This document shows, piece after piece, positions 45,397 to 60,937 of a DNA stretch of 64,000 nucleotides. The translations under genes were made by a program, and so were the position numbers. Each line of letters starts with the position of its first letter. Position 1 is the first letter of the stretch. The notes beneath the pieces were generated by a model. It was not told where the DNA came from, ran no database searches, and worked only from the letters and a program-made list of their open reading frames with translations. Source of the stretch: Sacculina carcini (taxonomy: Eukaryota; Arthropoda; Thecostraca; Sacculinidae); contig OU696578.1 in assembly GCA_916048095.2 (NCBI GenBank), forward strand, positions 1,396,798 through 1,460,797, written 5' to 3'.

Positions 45397-47148
45397 CTGT
45401 TTTTTGTGTGTTGTAATAAATAACAAGTTTTACTCGAGTATTGTCGTCACAGGCTGTCACATTTTTGGTCACAATATCTCTCATCACACGCTCGTCCACT
45501 CTGTGTGCTGTCGACATAATGTTTTTGTAATATAATTGTATACGCTTATCGTTTGGACTGGTCGACGCCTCCGTCTTGAAATGCTTGTTTAACGTCTCAG
45601 ATATGACGTCTGATATGTCCTTGTTGCAATATCCATTGTTCACCAAAACTTGTGTGATTCGCTCGAGCTCGTTGTGCGTCGATTTCCATGATGAACAATG
45701 CGTCAGGGCACGTCGGACGTACGCAGAAATCGTGGAGCGTAAGTATCTTTTCGGATACTCGCTCTGACCATTCAGGCACAAACCTGCGTTGCTGGATTTG
45801 GTGTAAACACTGGTGATTGTTTGTCCGCCGTTCAACTCAACTAGCACATCGAGGAATGCCAAACGATCATTCTGCGCACATTCTTTGGTGAGTTTAAGTG
45901 ATGTTTCACTTTCAAGTGCCAATTGCAGGTGTTCAATTTCATTCGGTGATGTGACTCTGATAAATATGTCATCAACATACCGACAGTATATTCCCAGCTT
46001 GCTGTTTTTGAGCACATTTGTCTCCGCTGCACCCATGAAGAAATCAGCGAAAAGAACACCCAAGGGACTACCCATCGCTATTCCATCCACCTGCTGGTAT
46101 AGCTGCCCAGTGGGACTGATGAAGGGAGCTTCCTTGGTGCAGACACGCAATAGAGCACGCAATACTCTCTCAGGTGTTTTCAGTGGTTGCGTTTTGTCGC
46201 ATCTGTACACGCGATCCATTATTATGTCGATGGTGCGGTCGACTGGGACGTTTGTAAAGAGGCTTTCGACATCTAAAGAGGCAATGATATCACCTTCCTG
46301 ATTTTCTGTTCTCAATAATTCCAAAAAATCCTGCGAGCTGCTTAAGCTGTAATCAGACTGCACGTATGGTCGCAGGATTTGGTTTAGCTTTTTTGCAACA
46401 TTGTAGGTGGCAGTCGGGATTTGCGAAATTATTGGTCTCAATGGATGACCAGGCTTATGCGTTTTGACGTTGCCATATACGTATCCAGGTGCGAATTCGC
46501 CAGTCAACGTAGCCAGTTTGTGTGTGTCGTCAGCTTTGTTAAACTGTTCGATCAGCCTGTTGAGTTTTTTCTTGATATCATCTGTGGGATTTTTGCGGAT
46601 TTGTTTGAACTTTGTGCTGTCGCTCAATATTTCGTTAATTTTTCTCAAGTAATCGTCTTTCTTCAGCACAACAAACGATGAGCTTTTATCCGCACGGCGT
46701 ATGACAATGTTTGGGTTGCTGCGTAGTTCGTTTGCGGCATTTCTCAGTCGTTTGCCAATTATTTGACTCTGATACGAGCCTCTAGTCTTGGTTGATTCTG
46801 CTAGAAGAAGAGAATTCAGTTCAGGTGTTGTCTTCAACTCACCTCGTTCTTCCCTCCGCTGTATGTCATCTAGCAGCACTTCAATCTCAACTCTCTTCTG
46901 ATGTTGTTTGGCTTTAGTTGAGTAGTGGCAATTGAGGCCCATACTGAGTAGTTCAATTTGATCTTCGGATAAATTTTCATCAGAAAGATTCAAAAATGCT
47001 TCAGTTTGATGTGGAATATTCAACTTTCCTCCGTTCATTCTGATAAGTTTTTTCTGCACTGTTGATCGTGCGCCCTGCTTGTGCTGTTCAACAAGGATGT
47101 CGTGTTGTCGTTCAATATTATCTTTTAGGTCTGCCGGAATGCTGGTGG

Positions 47149-47592
47149 TGTGGTGTAATCGTGTGTAGTGAGAGAGAGAGTGTGTGTGTGAAAGATTGTG
47201 AGTGCGTGAACGTGTTAGTGTGTCTATGTGTGATCGTGTATAGTTGAATTGTATATTGCGTGCGAGAGTATGTGAGCGAGTGTGTCTAGTTGTTTCGGTG
47301 TGTGTGTGTGCAGTTGTTTCGGTGTGTGTGTGTGTGTATGCGTTTGTGAATTGTCCATGCCCCGCAGCGGCGAGTGAATGACTGGCTCGCCGCTGATTGG
47401 TTGTTGCGGCGGGTGAGGACTGTGTGTGTGTGTGTGTGTCCGTGTCCGTGTGTGCTCCCGTGTGATACGGTGTGAGCGGACAGTCTTGTTCGTGGTGCGA
47501 TTGTGGTGTGACGTCTTGTGGGCGCGCGTGGGGCGGTGATGCCCGCGCGCGTCTGTCAGTAATATATTTTAGTGTTTTTTGTTTTCGTTACA
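47149..47592. repeat. Left terminal direct repeat of TRIM-like element
   Basis: 444 bases, TGTGGTGTAATCGTGTGTAG to TTTTCGTTACA. Compared with the right copy I see one substitution (AGTATGTG versus AGTGTGTG) and a GT-length difference, so the insertion is recent. Confidence 0.85.
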
Positions 47593-48260
47593 AGCTATTT
47601 CGGCCTTTTTGTTTTGGAATTATTTTTGTCTGCGACCCGGCTTCAGCAGCGGAGATGGTGCCTTCCAGCATCAGTAGCGGCCTACCAGCGGAGAACAGCG
47701 GTGGAGGTGCTCGGTGGCGTGTCAGGTTGGTGTGCAGGGGGACGGCAGTGCAGCATGATGCCGGCGGGAGGCAGCTGAGGAGCTGTGGCCGAGGGATGCT
47801 GGTCGTCTCGCCTGCACTGGTGTAAGGCACGTCGCCGGGCAACTACAGGATTGTCGGTGGAGGTGACAGAGAGGGGCTGCTGAAGCCGGAAGAAAACATG
47901 ACGAACGACGGCGACGGCGTGGCCTGTGTGAGCGGCGACGTCCCGGCTGTTTGCGGCAGGGTGCTGAAGAGCACTAGAGTCGACGGGAGCATAGTGGGTG
48001 CTGGGGTCGAAGTGTTGTGCCCTGTCGCGGCAGCCGGTGATGAAGAGGACGGCAGGCTGCGGCGGAGCACTGAAGAGCACGGGCGGAGGCGGGAGCGTGG
48101 TGGACGCTGGGGCCTGACGTGTTGTGTTTCGCCGCAGCCAAGGTGTGTGCATCTGGTGGAGGCCGTCGTCTAATTAGATTTTGGTTATTGGTTCATTTTT
48201 CCTGGTTTGCTTGGTTCGCGGTTTTTTGTTGATTTATGTTTCTTTAAAAACAGGTGGAGG

Positions 48261-48706
48261 TGTGGTGTAATCGTGTGTAGTGAGAGAGAGAGTGTGTGTG
48301 TGAAAGATTGTGAGTGCGTGAACGTGTTAGTGTGTCTATGTGTGATCGTGTATAGTTGAATTGTATATTGCGTGCGAGAGTGTGTGAGCGAGTGTGTCTA
48401 GTTGTTTCGGTGTGTGTGTGTGCAGTTGTTTCGGTGTGTGTGTGTGTGTATGCGTTTGTGAATTGTCCATGCCCCGCAGCGGCGAGTGAATGACTGGCTC
48501 GCCGCTGATTGGTTGTTGCGGCGGGTGAGGACTGTGTGTGTGTGTGTGTGTGTCCGTGTCCGTGTGTGCTCCCGTGTGATACGGTGTGAGCGGACAGTCT
48601 TGTTCGTGGTGCGATTGTGGTGTGACGTCTTGTGGGCGCGCGTGGGGCGGTGATGCCCGCGCGCGTCTGTCAGTAATATATTTTAGTGTTTTTTGTTTTC
48701 GTTACA
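48261..48706. repeat. Right terminal direct repeat of TRIM-like element
   Basis: 446 bases, partner of 47149-47592; the extra two bases are in a GT microsatellite. Followed by GGTGG and then Penelope ORF sequence. Confidence 0.85.
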
Positions 48707-49016
48707 GGTGGCTATCCACTTTTGTTGTAAAACAGAGAGCTCACCTTGTAGTCGACTCAAAGTTGACTTCTTCTTCTCCAGTTGCTGTTCAACCAGCTCC
48801 ATTCTGAAGCGGCGAGTAATGTCGGTGTTTCTGGCTGTCTCGTCGTGCAATCTGATGTTGGTGTAGCCAGGCAGTAAATTTTCGCGCTTGCAAACGAGAT
48901 TAAACTGGATTGCTATTTCACATTTAGCAATTTTCTTTTTGGTCGATTCCATGTCTCTAGCCAATTTCTGATCGCTTCTATTCAGACAACTCAACAACTT
49001 CCCTATATTTCGTAAC

Positions 49017-49045
49017 GTTTCGGAGTTACCAGACTCCATCATCAG
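49017..49045 (-). ncRNA. Hammerhead-ribozyme-like core, copy 2
   Basis: Minus-strand CTGATGA, stem II GGAGT/ACTCC with loop CTGGTA, and GAAAC. It overlaps the start of the Penelope ORF (49093-48711), as in the other two copies. Confidence 0.5.
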
Positions 49046-49111
49046 ACACAAATCACATGAGAACACAATAACAACGCAAATATCAACACACAATCATGTC
49101 AATCAAATCGC

Positions 49112-49476
49112 TGCCAACTCACCGAGCCCCCCCGTTGGAGCGAAACTCGACGCGCCCCTGCGACAGCCAGCCAACACCACTTTCACACCTACCAGACAAT
49201 GACACCTAGGAGTGACACCTGGTTGCTGACATAAATAGCATGTGAATTATTGTTTGAATGTAGTGATTGTGTGTTGATATTTGCGTTGTTATTGTGTTCT
49301 CATGTGATTTGTGTCTGATGATGGAGTCTGGTAACTCCGAAACGTTACGAAATATAGGGAAGTTGTTGAGTTGTCTGAATAGAAGCGATCATAAATTGGC
49401 TAGAGACATGGAATCGACCAAAAAGAAAATTGCTAAATGTGAAATAGCAATCCAGTTTAATCTCGTTTGCAAGCGC

Positions 49477-49481
<5 letters not shown>
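49112..49481 (+). mobile_element. Penelope-like element 3' end / pLTR, opposite orientation
   Basis: Starts with the last codons of a PLE ORF (equivalent to 41545-41622), then 3' UTR, hammerhead-like core and N-terminal codons ending at AAGCGCGAA, followed by (AT)n. It lies head-to-head with the minus-strand element, making a large inverted repeat around ~49100. Confidence 0.7.
49315..49343 (+). ncRNA. Hammerhead-ribozyme-like core, copy 3
   Basis: CTGATGA, stem II GGAGT/ACTCC, GAAAC. Identical core to the minus-strand copy; no convincing cleavage triplet next to stem III (GTTACGAAA follows). Confidence 0.5.

Positions 49482-49538
<57 letters not shown>
49482..49538. repeat. (AT)n microsatellite at PLE/Q3 junction
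   Basis: About 27 AT units join the Penelope pLTR end to block Q3. Confidence 0.9.
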
Positions 49539-49539
<1 letters not shown>

Positions 49540-50088
49540 TGTGTATGCATGTATGTGTGTATGTATGTAGGTGCGTGTGTGCAAGACTGAAGCAGTGCTT
49601 TTGCAACGGGTCCTGGAATGCTGATGCAGCTCGTGTTACACTGTCGGTGCGAGATGTCAGTGATATGCAGAGCGTGTGTGTATGAGTATGAAAGTTGTGG
49701 AATGTGTGCGTGCAAGATGACACCTGATGTGGTTTGGCGTACTGTATCATGAAGTGAAGGGGGAGTCGAGATGTGTGTGTTGTGCGAGTGGGAGTGTTTG
49801 GTGTGTTCTTGTAAGTGTTACCGGGTGTGTGGAAATATAATCAAGTTCAATCAAGCAGGAAGCTGCGTGTTACATATGTATATATGTATTTACGCTTCGT
49901 TGTTCATGTTGAAGTTATGCACGCCCGTGTCTTACAGACGCTATAGTAAATATACGTTCGTTCTACAACTACGAAGTATGCAAACGATGTGATTCTGAAT
50001 GAGATACGGTGTCACGCTATGTATTGCTGCAATGCATGATAGTCACTTCTACTGAGCGTGTATCACTGAGTGGAGTTCACTAGCCGTA

Positions 50089-50227
50089 ATGCAACGTTGC
50101 ACTGCAATATTACTGGCTGTTCTATGCAGTGTGAGAGCACAGCAACAAAACGGTGCTGTTCTCGAGTTCAACACGCAAGATTTCCACCAACAAGTGCAAC
50201 AACACCCAAATGTGCTGGTGAATTTTC
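50089..50227 (+). CDS. Thioredoxin-like membrane protein, exon 1 (Q3)
   Basis: Same exon as Q1: ATG, 17-residue signal peptide, start of the thioredoxin fold, phase-1 end at GTAAGT. Residue 40 is Pro as in Q2. Splices across a 5.1-kb intron containing the LINE to 55351. Joined product 176 aa. Confidence 0.75.
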
Positions 50228-50337
50228 GTAAGTGCAAATCACGTGTATTTCATCACGGGGTGCTTCTTTTCTCTAATTGACTGTCTTTTTCCATGCTACT
50301 GGATTTGCCCGTAATTATCAATAATAATAATAATAAT

Positions 50338-54540
<4,203 letters not shown>

Positions 54541-55350
54541 AATAATAATAATAATAATAATGTGCCATTTTCAAGTTTAATCCACTTGTGACTAGTATCT
54601 GATGACCTTTATCTTGTCGCCTGGATACGTTCATACCAGTTAGAAGAACTAAAGGAACCTGGATGATACGACCCCTGCACTCCACGGCCCGGGGGTAGTA
54701 AGTCTCCAGGAGACCGAGGGGCTGCTCGTAACTGCATTGTCCCAAAGTCCGACCTCTATTATAACGGTGCTATATTTGTAATGGGGGCCCCAAGTATTGC
54801 CTTCGGGGGATCACATGACCTTGCAATGGATCTGCTGTTACGCCCAGCTGTACGTTTGGTCCCGCGTCAGCCTCGGCTCTCTTTGTATGTTAGGTGAGGT
54901 GAGGTAAGGTTTGACAATAGCAAACTTAGCTCGGACATAATGTTCTTTGATGTTAAAGGTTAAAAGGTTAAAGGCCTCAAGTGACAGCTGCTACACGGGA
55001 ATAAGCCGAAGCTTATGAACACACAGGTGTGTCCCGTGTAGCTCGCTGCCACCGCAGAACCGACCCTCTCCACGCTATGGCGCCACAAGGACGGAGGACG
55101 TATTAGAGACCTCCCCAGAATGCATGACACAACACATAACTGATATCTGGTATCATTTACTGCTGGGTGGACAGGGACTGTTGGATTATAGAATTTGTCC
55201 TACGAAATTCTTCTCTGACGGGCTTTGAACCACGGACCTCCCGCTAGTGAGGCGGGTGTGCTACCACTACACCACGCAGTCCACAAATTCTGTCACAAAT
55301 TGTTGCATCGTTGCTGAAATTGTTGCATTTGTTGCTGACTTGTTCAACAG
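54541..55350 (+). other. Right part of thioredoxin intron (Q3) with SINE
   Basis: Collinear with Q1 35960-36801. It contains the minus-strand tRNA-derived SINE with head at 55282 to ~55213 (A box, anticodon loop CTCACTA, B box GGTTCAAAGCC) and body to about 54975, and only about two units of the 20-bp minisatellite. Acceptor TTGTTCAACAG at 55340-55350. Confidence 0.7.
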
Positions 55351-55742
55351 ACAATCCCGACTGTGCCGTAAGCCAGCGATTGAAGCCTGAGTTTGTGAAG
55401 GCTGCCCATCATCTGAACACCAGTTCTTATCTATTTCGTCTGGCCATGCTTGATGCCAGCGATGATGAGGAGTTTCGCAATAAGCTGGGAATCAAGCGAG
55501 CTCCCGAGCTGAGGTTATATGGTGACGGAGAGTTTAGATTTAAAAGCAGCGCACGAACATCAAAGGGTATTGTTGCATGGCTCGATCAACACAAACCTCA
55601 CACCGCGTGGAGCAAGTTCAAACAGCTGCAATGGCTCAATGGTGATTTTTGGTTTGGTCTGGTTTGTGTTGTGCTGATTTTAGTCTTGATTGCACTTTGT
55701 GTGTACGGTTGTGTGTGGAATGAATCATCGCGTTTAATTTAG
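55351..55742 (+). CDS. Thioredoxin-like membrane protein, exon 2 (Q3)
   Basis: 392 bases, TAG stop. Same domain layout as Q1 exon 2: C51-A-V-S54, cis-proline P98, transmembrane helix 146-167. Two amino-acid differences from Q1 were seen: Glu118 to Lys and Arg129 to Pro. The frame is intact despite the large intron insertion, so both Q1 and Q3 may be expressed. Confidence 0.75.
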
Positions 55743-55981
55743 CGCATTGTCAAGGTGATGTAATGGATGTAATAGATGTAATGTAATGGTGTAATGCAAT
55801 TTCGATTATGATATGGAGTAAAGTTATATGTATTGTCAAAAATTAGCCCTTGTGCTTATGATATCGCTTACACATTAAGTCAACACACACACACACACAC
55901 ACATTTGATCATGCGCGTAAATCCTGGGGGTATGGGGTATATATACCCCCGACGAATTGGCTGGTCTGTCTCATTAACCAC

Positions 55982-56833
55982 CGCACAAGCGGTGACAGAC
56001 CCTGCTCTCTGGTGGCAGCCATCGAGGAGTTCGTGGACACCATGCGCCCGGACTTCAGCACGAGCGAGCCACTGAACCAGCGCCATTTGGATGACCGATC
56101 TTCCTCCGTCCGCCAACAACATCTCCTCGGAAGCGCGAACCAGCTGTGCCGAGCCCGTCTACTAGCCACAGCCGCTCCTCACAGCGGCGCTCGGCTGTCA
56201 GCGCTGCCTGTCGCCATCCTCGGCTTGCTGCTGCCGGACGAAGCCGTCCGAGTCGGCGTGGCGTTGCGACTTGGTGCCGCAGTACAAGAGCCGCACAGGT
56301 GTCGCTGCGGTGCCACAACTGACAGGTGGGGCCACCATAGCCTCTCCTGCAGTCGCAATGCCGGCCGCCTGCCACGCCACACGGCGCTGAACAACATCAT
56401 TCGCCGCAGTTTGGCGTCGGCAGGAATCGCAGCGGTGCTGGAGCCACGAGGCCTGGACCGCGGCGACGTCCGCCGACCGGACGGAATCACCGTGTTCCCA
56501 GTGAGGCACGGAAAGTCGCTGCTCTGGGACGTTACCTGCGTGAACACATTCTGCGACACACATCTGCTAGACGGCGTAGTCACTCCCGGGGTAGCAGCGC
56601 GGGCGGCGGAAGACCAAAAGCGGCGGCGCTACACAGAACTGTGTCAACGGTACGATTTCGTGCCGCTGGCTATCGAGACCACCGGCGTGATGGGGGCGCC
56701 CCTGGACGACTTCGTCAAGCTCCTGGGTGGAAGAATTAGGGAGCCTTCAGGGGAGCCGCGAGAGACGGCCTGGCTTCGGCAGCGAATAAGCCTGGTCGTC
56801 ATTCGTGACAACGCCGCCTCCATTGAATTGTAG
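55982..56833 (+). pseudogene. Retroelement C-terminus with restriction-like endonuclease motif (Q3)
   Basis: Same fragment as 37430-38282: CRCGATTDRWGHHSLSC cluster, RPDGITVF...LLWDVTCV, AEDQKRRRYTELC, stop TAG. A few substitutions are visible (for example HRGDG to DRGDV, RERSG to REPSG). No RT upstream. The frame is still open over ~280 codons. Confidence 0.6.
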
Positions 56834-59259
56834 TGTTGTTAATATGTGTACATGTTTTTGTAAATATATTCGTTTGTTGTGTCACACACACACACACACA
56901 CACATAGAGAGAGAGACAAACATACAAACACGGAGACACACAAACATACACACTGCATTACCGTGCATTAATATTCGTAGCATGCCTCATTCCAAAGAGT
57001 CGCTAAAGAGCGCATGTCACCAGCCCAACAACATACCGGGAAAAAATGGTATTCAATAAAACGAAAGGAAATTTTGAAGGTTAAAACGCATACGAGCATG
57101 CAAATACAGTACTGCGAATATGTAATACCCAAAAGCAGAGGAGAATTCCTTTGGGCGAATTCTATAATCCAACAGCCCCTGTCCACCCAGCAGTAAATGA
57201 TGGTACCAGATATCAGTCATGTGTTGTGTCATATATTATGGGGATGTGGCCCTCTAATACGTATTTCGTCCTTGTGGCGTCCTAGCGTGGAGAGGGGCGG
57301 TTCTGCGGTGGCAGCGAGCTGCACGGGACACACCTGTGTGTGTTCATAAGCTTCGGCTTCTTCCCGTGTAACAGCTGTCACTTGAGACCTTCAAGTTTTA
57401 ACAAGGGTGAATACTGGACTTTATCGGTGTGGTCGCCGAGAGGGATGGGCTATAGAAAAAAGATGTAGAAGCTGGGCGAAACAAGAAGGAACTACATGAG
57501 TGAACTACACTCGAAAGGTCTATGGTGAGGATTTTTGGCGGACTCAGGGAGGCTCTTGGCGGATTCTTGGGGACCTTCAGTCCCTCCAAGCCCCCTGAGC
57601 TAGTTCAAGAGCTCGGACGTCGTTCAAAAAGCAAACAATTTGGCATGTGCAAATATAGCAAATATCTCGCATCTCGATAGCTTCACCTGTTGTCAATTTC
57701 ATCCTCATCTTTGTTATTGCTTTCGCCAATCCTTCCTCTTGCTTTCAACGAATGAAGAGAGGAAGCCACGGATGATCATACAAACCCAGGTGCAATTAAA
57801 CTTGACACACACACATCCACATTGATTATACAGACATACACACGGACATACATACACACAGACAGTGACATTGAAAACTGAAGCAAGTGGAACAGAGTAA
57901 AAAAGCTATCAAGTGAAAGAGCAATTGAATATAACACTGATCAATGACTGTTAAATAATTATTGATTATAAGCAAACAATACGCACACACACACACATTT
58001 CCTCAGAAACCATCCTTACACTGGTATTACAATTTGACAATGCCAGTGATTCTCAACCAGGGTTCGATGGAGCCCCAGGGGTTTGTTGAGTTAGTTTCAG
58101 GGGTTCGGAGGTTTCGTTCACCCACTCGTATGATTGGTGACGTCAAGCTCTGCTTGGTCATCATTGGCTGCAGTTAATCACGCCACATCGCTTGGTCTTG
58201 ATATGATCTGTGCTGCAAGCAACTCAGTCCACTCAGTGGTAGTCTACTTGTGTGACTGTCTTGATCGTACGTGATTTGTGATTTTTCTCGTATAATACTT
58301 CAAACACGACGGTTTCGATGAATGCAAGTGTGGAACCTGTGTGGTGTTCAGTAGCTGTAATAAGATTGAGAAGCAAGTGGCTTATTTCACCTTGTCACAT
58401 CATGACGCCGCTCTTTGTTGATATTTGACAAGCCCCGTCATCTTGACTCAAGTACATGCCAGCCTTGGATTTCACAAATTGCTTTTTCACACTCGCACGC
58501 TCTATGGCTAAGACGATTTTCCGCTCGCATGCCTCGCCGACATGGGCGTAAATCCCGACATACCCCCGAAAAATTGGCTAGGGGTATGAATATGCAATTA
58601 TACCCCCTGAGAATTATGCTGAGTTCAGTTCATTGGCAGTATATTATCGTCAAAATCAGCATAGCAAAAAGTAGCAATACACAAGTGTGTGTGTGTATGC
58701 AAGTATATGAAATATATTTTTATTGAGGTATGTGTGTTGTAATTGACTAGGCATTAAATGGTTCAGGATCCCATGCAATTGACCAACTGAGTCAACTTTA
58801 AACACCAAGTGTCTTAAGCGAAAGGAGCCTTGGTTTTGAGGTTTCCTTGCCTTCGTCCTCTATATAGCCTCCCGGTGTTCCACAGGTCTCCATTCTTGGT
58901 CCTTTGTTATTTAATCTGTAAATGTCTTCTCTTTGTCCTATTCTTCGTAAATACTCTATAAGTTTTCATATCTATGCTGACGATATTCAGTTCTAAATCC
59001 GGCTTCCTTTTCATTCTCCTTCCCTGCTATCTGACGTGCTTTCTGATATTTCTTCTTGTGGCCTCCGCGCCAGCATTGTATTTTATATTCATTTGTATAT
59101 GCGTTGTTTCATTTGTGGTTTCCGAGATACGTTATCTAGCCAGTCGATCAATACACAGTTACGTGTCATTATCTTTTGTAGGCGTTCCTACAAGTGGTGA
59201 CCCCGAACGTAAGTTGTAAAATATTTTTCTGTATTTCTTCGCCTGTGCGAAATATCACA

Positions 59260-59733
59260 ATGTCAATTGAGCAAGCAGACGCTCTTTCAGCCGCAGTCCG
59301 GGTGGAGTTGCCCGTGTTTGATGACACTGATGTTGACACGTGGCTACTGATATGTGATAATCTGTTGGAAGATGGAGGAGTGAAGACACAGCTGACCAAA
59401 TTTCGCAAAGTCTTGGCAAAACTCCCCCCCGCGAAGTTAAGCATTGTCAAGGACCTCGCGAGTCAATCACCGCTGGAAGCCGACTGCTACGATCGGCTTC
59501 AAAACAGACAGCGTACCAGGCTCCAACTGTCTCCAGCTGAGAGGCTCCAGAGTTTGGAGAGCCTTCTTTGGCGGCTGGGCTCCATGAAGCCATCCGAGCT
59601 TTATGACGCCATGCACGCGCTTTACCCACATGATATGGATCACGAGATCTTGCGCGAGGTCTTTTTGCTCAGGCTTCCCACAGAGATGCAGCTTCTGTGC
59701 ACGTCTTCTGGTGGACGTCTCCACCGGTGTTGA
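59260..59733 (+). CDS. Gag-like ORF of LTR retrotransposon (P3)
   Basis: 157 codons from ATG to TGA, same domain as in P1 (VFDDTDVDTWLLICDNLLED, RKVLAKLPP, ELYDAMHALY). It differs from P1 by a handful of residues. The C-terminal nucleocapsid part is lost at the deletion junction. Confidence 0.65.
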   Translation: MSIEQADALSAAVRVELPVFDDTDVDTWLLICDNLLEDGGVKTQLTKFRKVLAKLPPAKLSIVKDLASQSPLEADCYDRLQNRQRTRLQLSPAERLQSLESLLWRLGSMKPSELYDAMHALYPHDMDHEILREVFLLRLPTEMQLLCTSSGGRLHRC

Positions 59734-60937
59734 CCGCCCACTTGCACCTGAGGCGTTGCAGCACGAGATCTATCTGCTATTTCACAGCATGCACCATCCC
59801 AGCGCGCGAACAGCGCGTCGCCTGATCTCGGAACGCTTTGTGTTTAGTCGCATAAACTCGAAAGTGTCAGCTTGGGTGAGGAATTGTACCCTCTGTCAAC
59901 GATGCAAAGTCGGCCGTCACCAATATACGTCGTTGCGCCGCCCTGCAACACCATCTGGACGTTTCGAGGCGCTTCACATTGACTTCGTCGGACCACTTCC
60001 GGAAGACAGTGGTCATCGCTATTTTTTCACAATAGTGGACAGGTACACGCGTTACCCCGAGGCAATACCGATGCCAGAGGGTTCTGCTGCGTCTTGTGCT
60101 CGCGCATTACTTGACTGGACGTCTCGGTTTGGTATGTGCCTGTGCATTACGTCCGACCGTGGCCGACAGTTTGTGTCCGACCTGTGGACCGAGTTTTGGT
60201 CCGTCCTCGGGGTTCAGCTGAAGACAACGTGCGCCTATTCTCCTCAGCAGAATGGGTTAGTAGAGCGTATTCATCGCCAGCTGAAATCCTCTCTTACTGC
60301 TGCTCTAGAGAGCAATGTCAACTGGATGGCGGCCCTGCCCTTGGTTCTGATGGGCATGCGGGCGGCGTACAAGCCGGACATTAATTCTGCATCAGCGGAG
60401 ATGTTGTTTGGCGAAAAAATGCGCCTCCCGGGCCAATTTTTCTCACAGGTTGAGTTGTCACCAGCGAATGAGACAGCTCGACAGCTAGCTACCTCCATGT
60501 CCAGACTCCGGCCAACACCGACCGCTTGGCACCGGCGCTACGACGCCGACCGTCCGTTTGTGTCGCAGCCGCTGATGACGGCGACACATGTGTTTGTTCG
60601 TGTGGATGCTGTGCGTCCACCACTGACTCCCCCTTACCGCGGACCGTATGCCGTGCTTCAGCGCGGTGACAAAGCATTCGTTTTGGACTTCAACGGACGC
60701 CCGGACACAGTTGCCATCGACCGTTTGAAGCCGGCATTTTCCGAGAGAAGCCAAACCTGCAGCTCACCACTGCCGCCTTCAGCCCAACCTTCTCAAGGCG
60801 CCGCCGAGGCAGCTGCGGTTCCCACGTCGGTAACGGAGTCGCCTGTTCCTGCTGACACTTCGCACACACTCCGGCCTGCCAGAATCGCTTGGTCCAGGCG
60901 CGCCAGGCCAATTCGCGCCCCGGTTCGCTTTCAGTAG
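59708..60937 (+). CDS. Integrase of LTR retrotransposon, intact frame (P3)
   Basis: Open to TAG at 60935. It has the H2C2 zinc domain (HH...CTLCQRC), the catalytic triad D (LHIDFVGPLP), D (ITSDRGRQFVSD) and E (SPQQNGLVERIHRQL), and a Pro/Ser-rich C-terminus after a chromodomain-less tail (GPYAVLQRGDKAFVLDFNGR). It begins at the Gag junction with no own start codon, so it would need frameshifting or fusion. It is the reference for deletions in the P1 copy. Confidence 0.75.
   Translation: MVDVSTGVDRPLAPEALQHEIYLLFHSMHHPSARTARRLISERFVFSRINSKVSAWVRNCTLCQRCKVGRHQYTSLRRPATPSGRFEALHIDFVGPLPEDSGHRYFFTIVDRYTRYPEAIPMPEGSAASCARALLDWTSRFGMCLCITSDRGRQFVSDLWTEFWSVLGVQLKTTCAYSPQQNGLVERIHRQLKSSLTAALESNVNWMAALPLVLMGMRAAYKPDINSASAEMLFGEKMRLPGQFFSQVELSPANETARQLATSMSRLRPTPTAWHRRYDADRPFVSQPLMTATHVFVRVDAVRPPLTPPYRGPYAVLQRGDKAFVLDFNGRPDTVAIDRLKPAFSERSQTCSSPLPPSAQPSQGAAEAAAVPTSVTESPVPADTSHTLRPARIAWSRRARPIRAPVRFQ

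Larger units (their letters stand above)
47149..48706. mobile_element. Small non-autonomous LTR (TRIM-like) element with perfect TSD
   Basis: Two nearly identical direct repeats (47149-47592 and 48261-48706), each starting TGT and ending ACA, flank a 668-base GC-rich interior. The five bases GGTGG occur on both sides (47144-47148 and 48707-48711). The interior has no protease, RT or integrase and contains an imperfect ~100-bp duplication (about 47949-48047 and 48055-48145). It fits a terminal-repeat retrotransposon in miniature. A run AAAAACAGGTGGAGG before the right repeat could be a polypurine tract, suggesting plus orientation; no clear primer site is seen. Confidence 0.8.
45397..49093 (-). 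pseudogene. Penelope-like element ORF, 3'-truncated and interrupted by an LTR element
   Basis: On the minus strand the frame starts at 49093, passes MESGNSETLRNIGKLL and an ARDMESTKKKIAKCEIAIQF segment (PLE N-terminal region), is interrupted at 48711 by the insertion 47149-48706, and resumes in phase from 47148 on. The RT has the SLDVESLFTNVPV and YVDDIF (about 45965-45985) motifs and FISPTGQLYQQVDGIAMGSP, as in Penelope-type RTs, which are telomerase-related. The protein ends at the LINE junction (45397), before the GIY-YIG endonuclease. Apart from the insertion and truncation I saw no stops. Confidence 0.85.

Noticed and set aside
47472..47825. 117-codon frame in the TRIM-like element as element protein
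   Set aside because: It begins in the terminal repeat, has no Gag, protease or RT motif, and the GC-rich interior yields open frames by composition.
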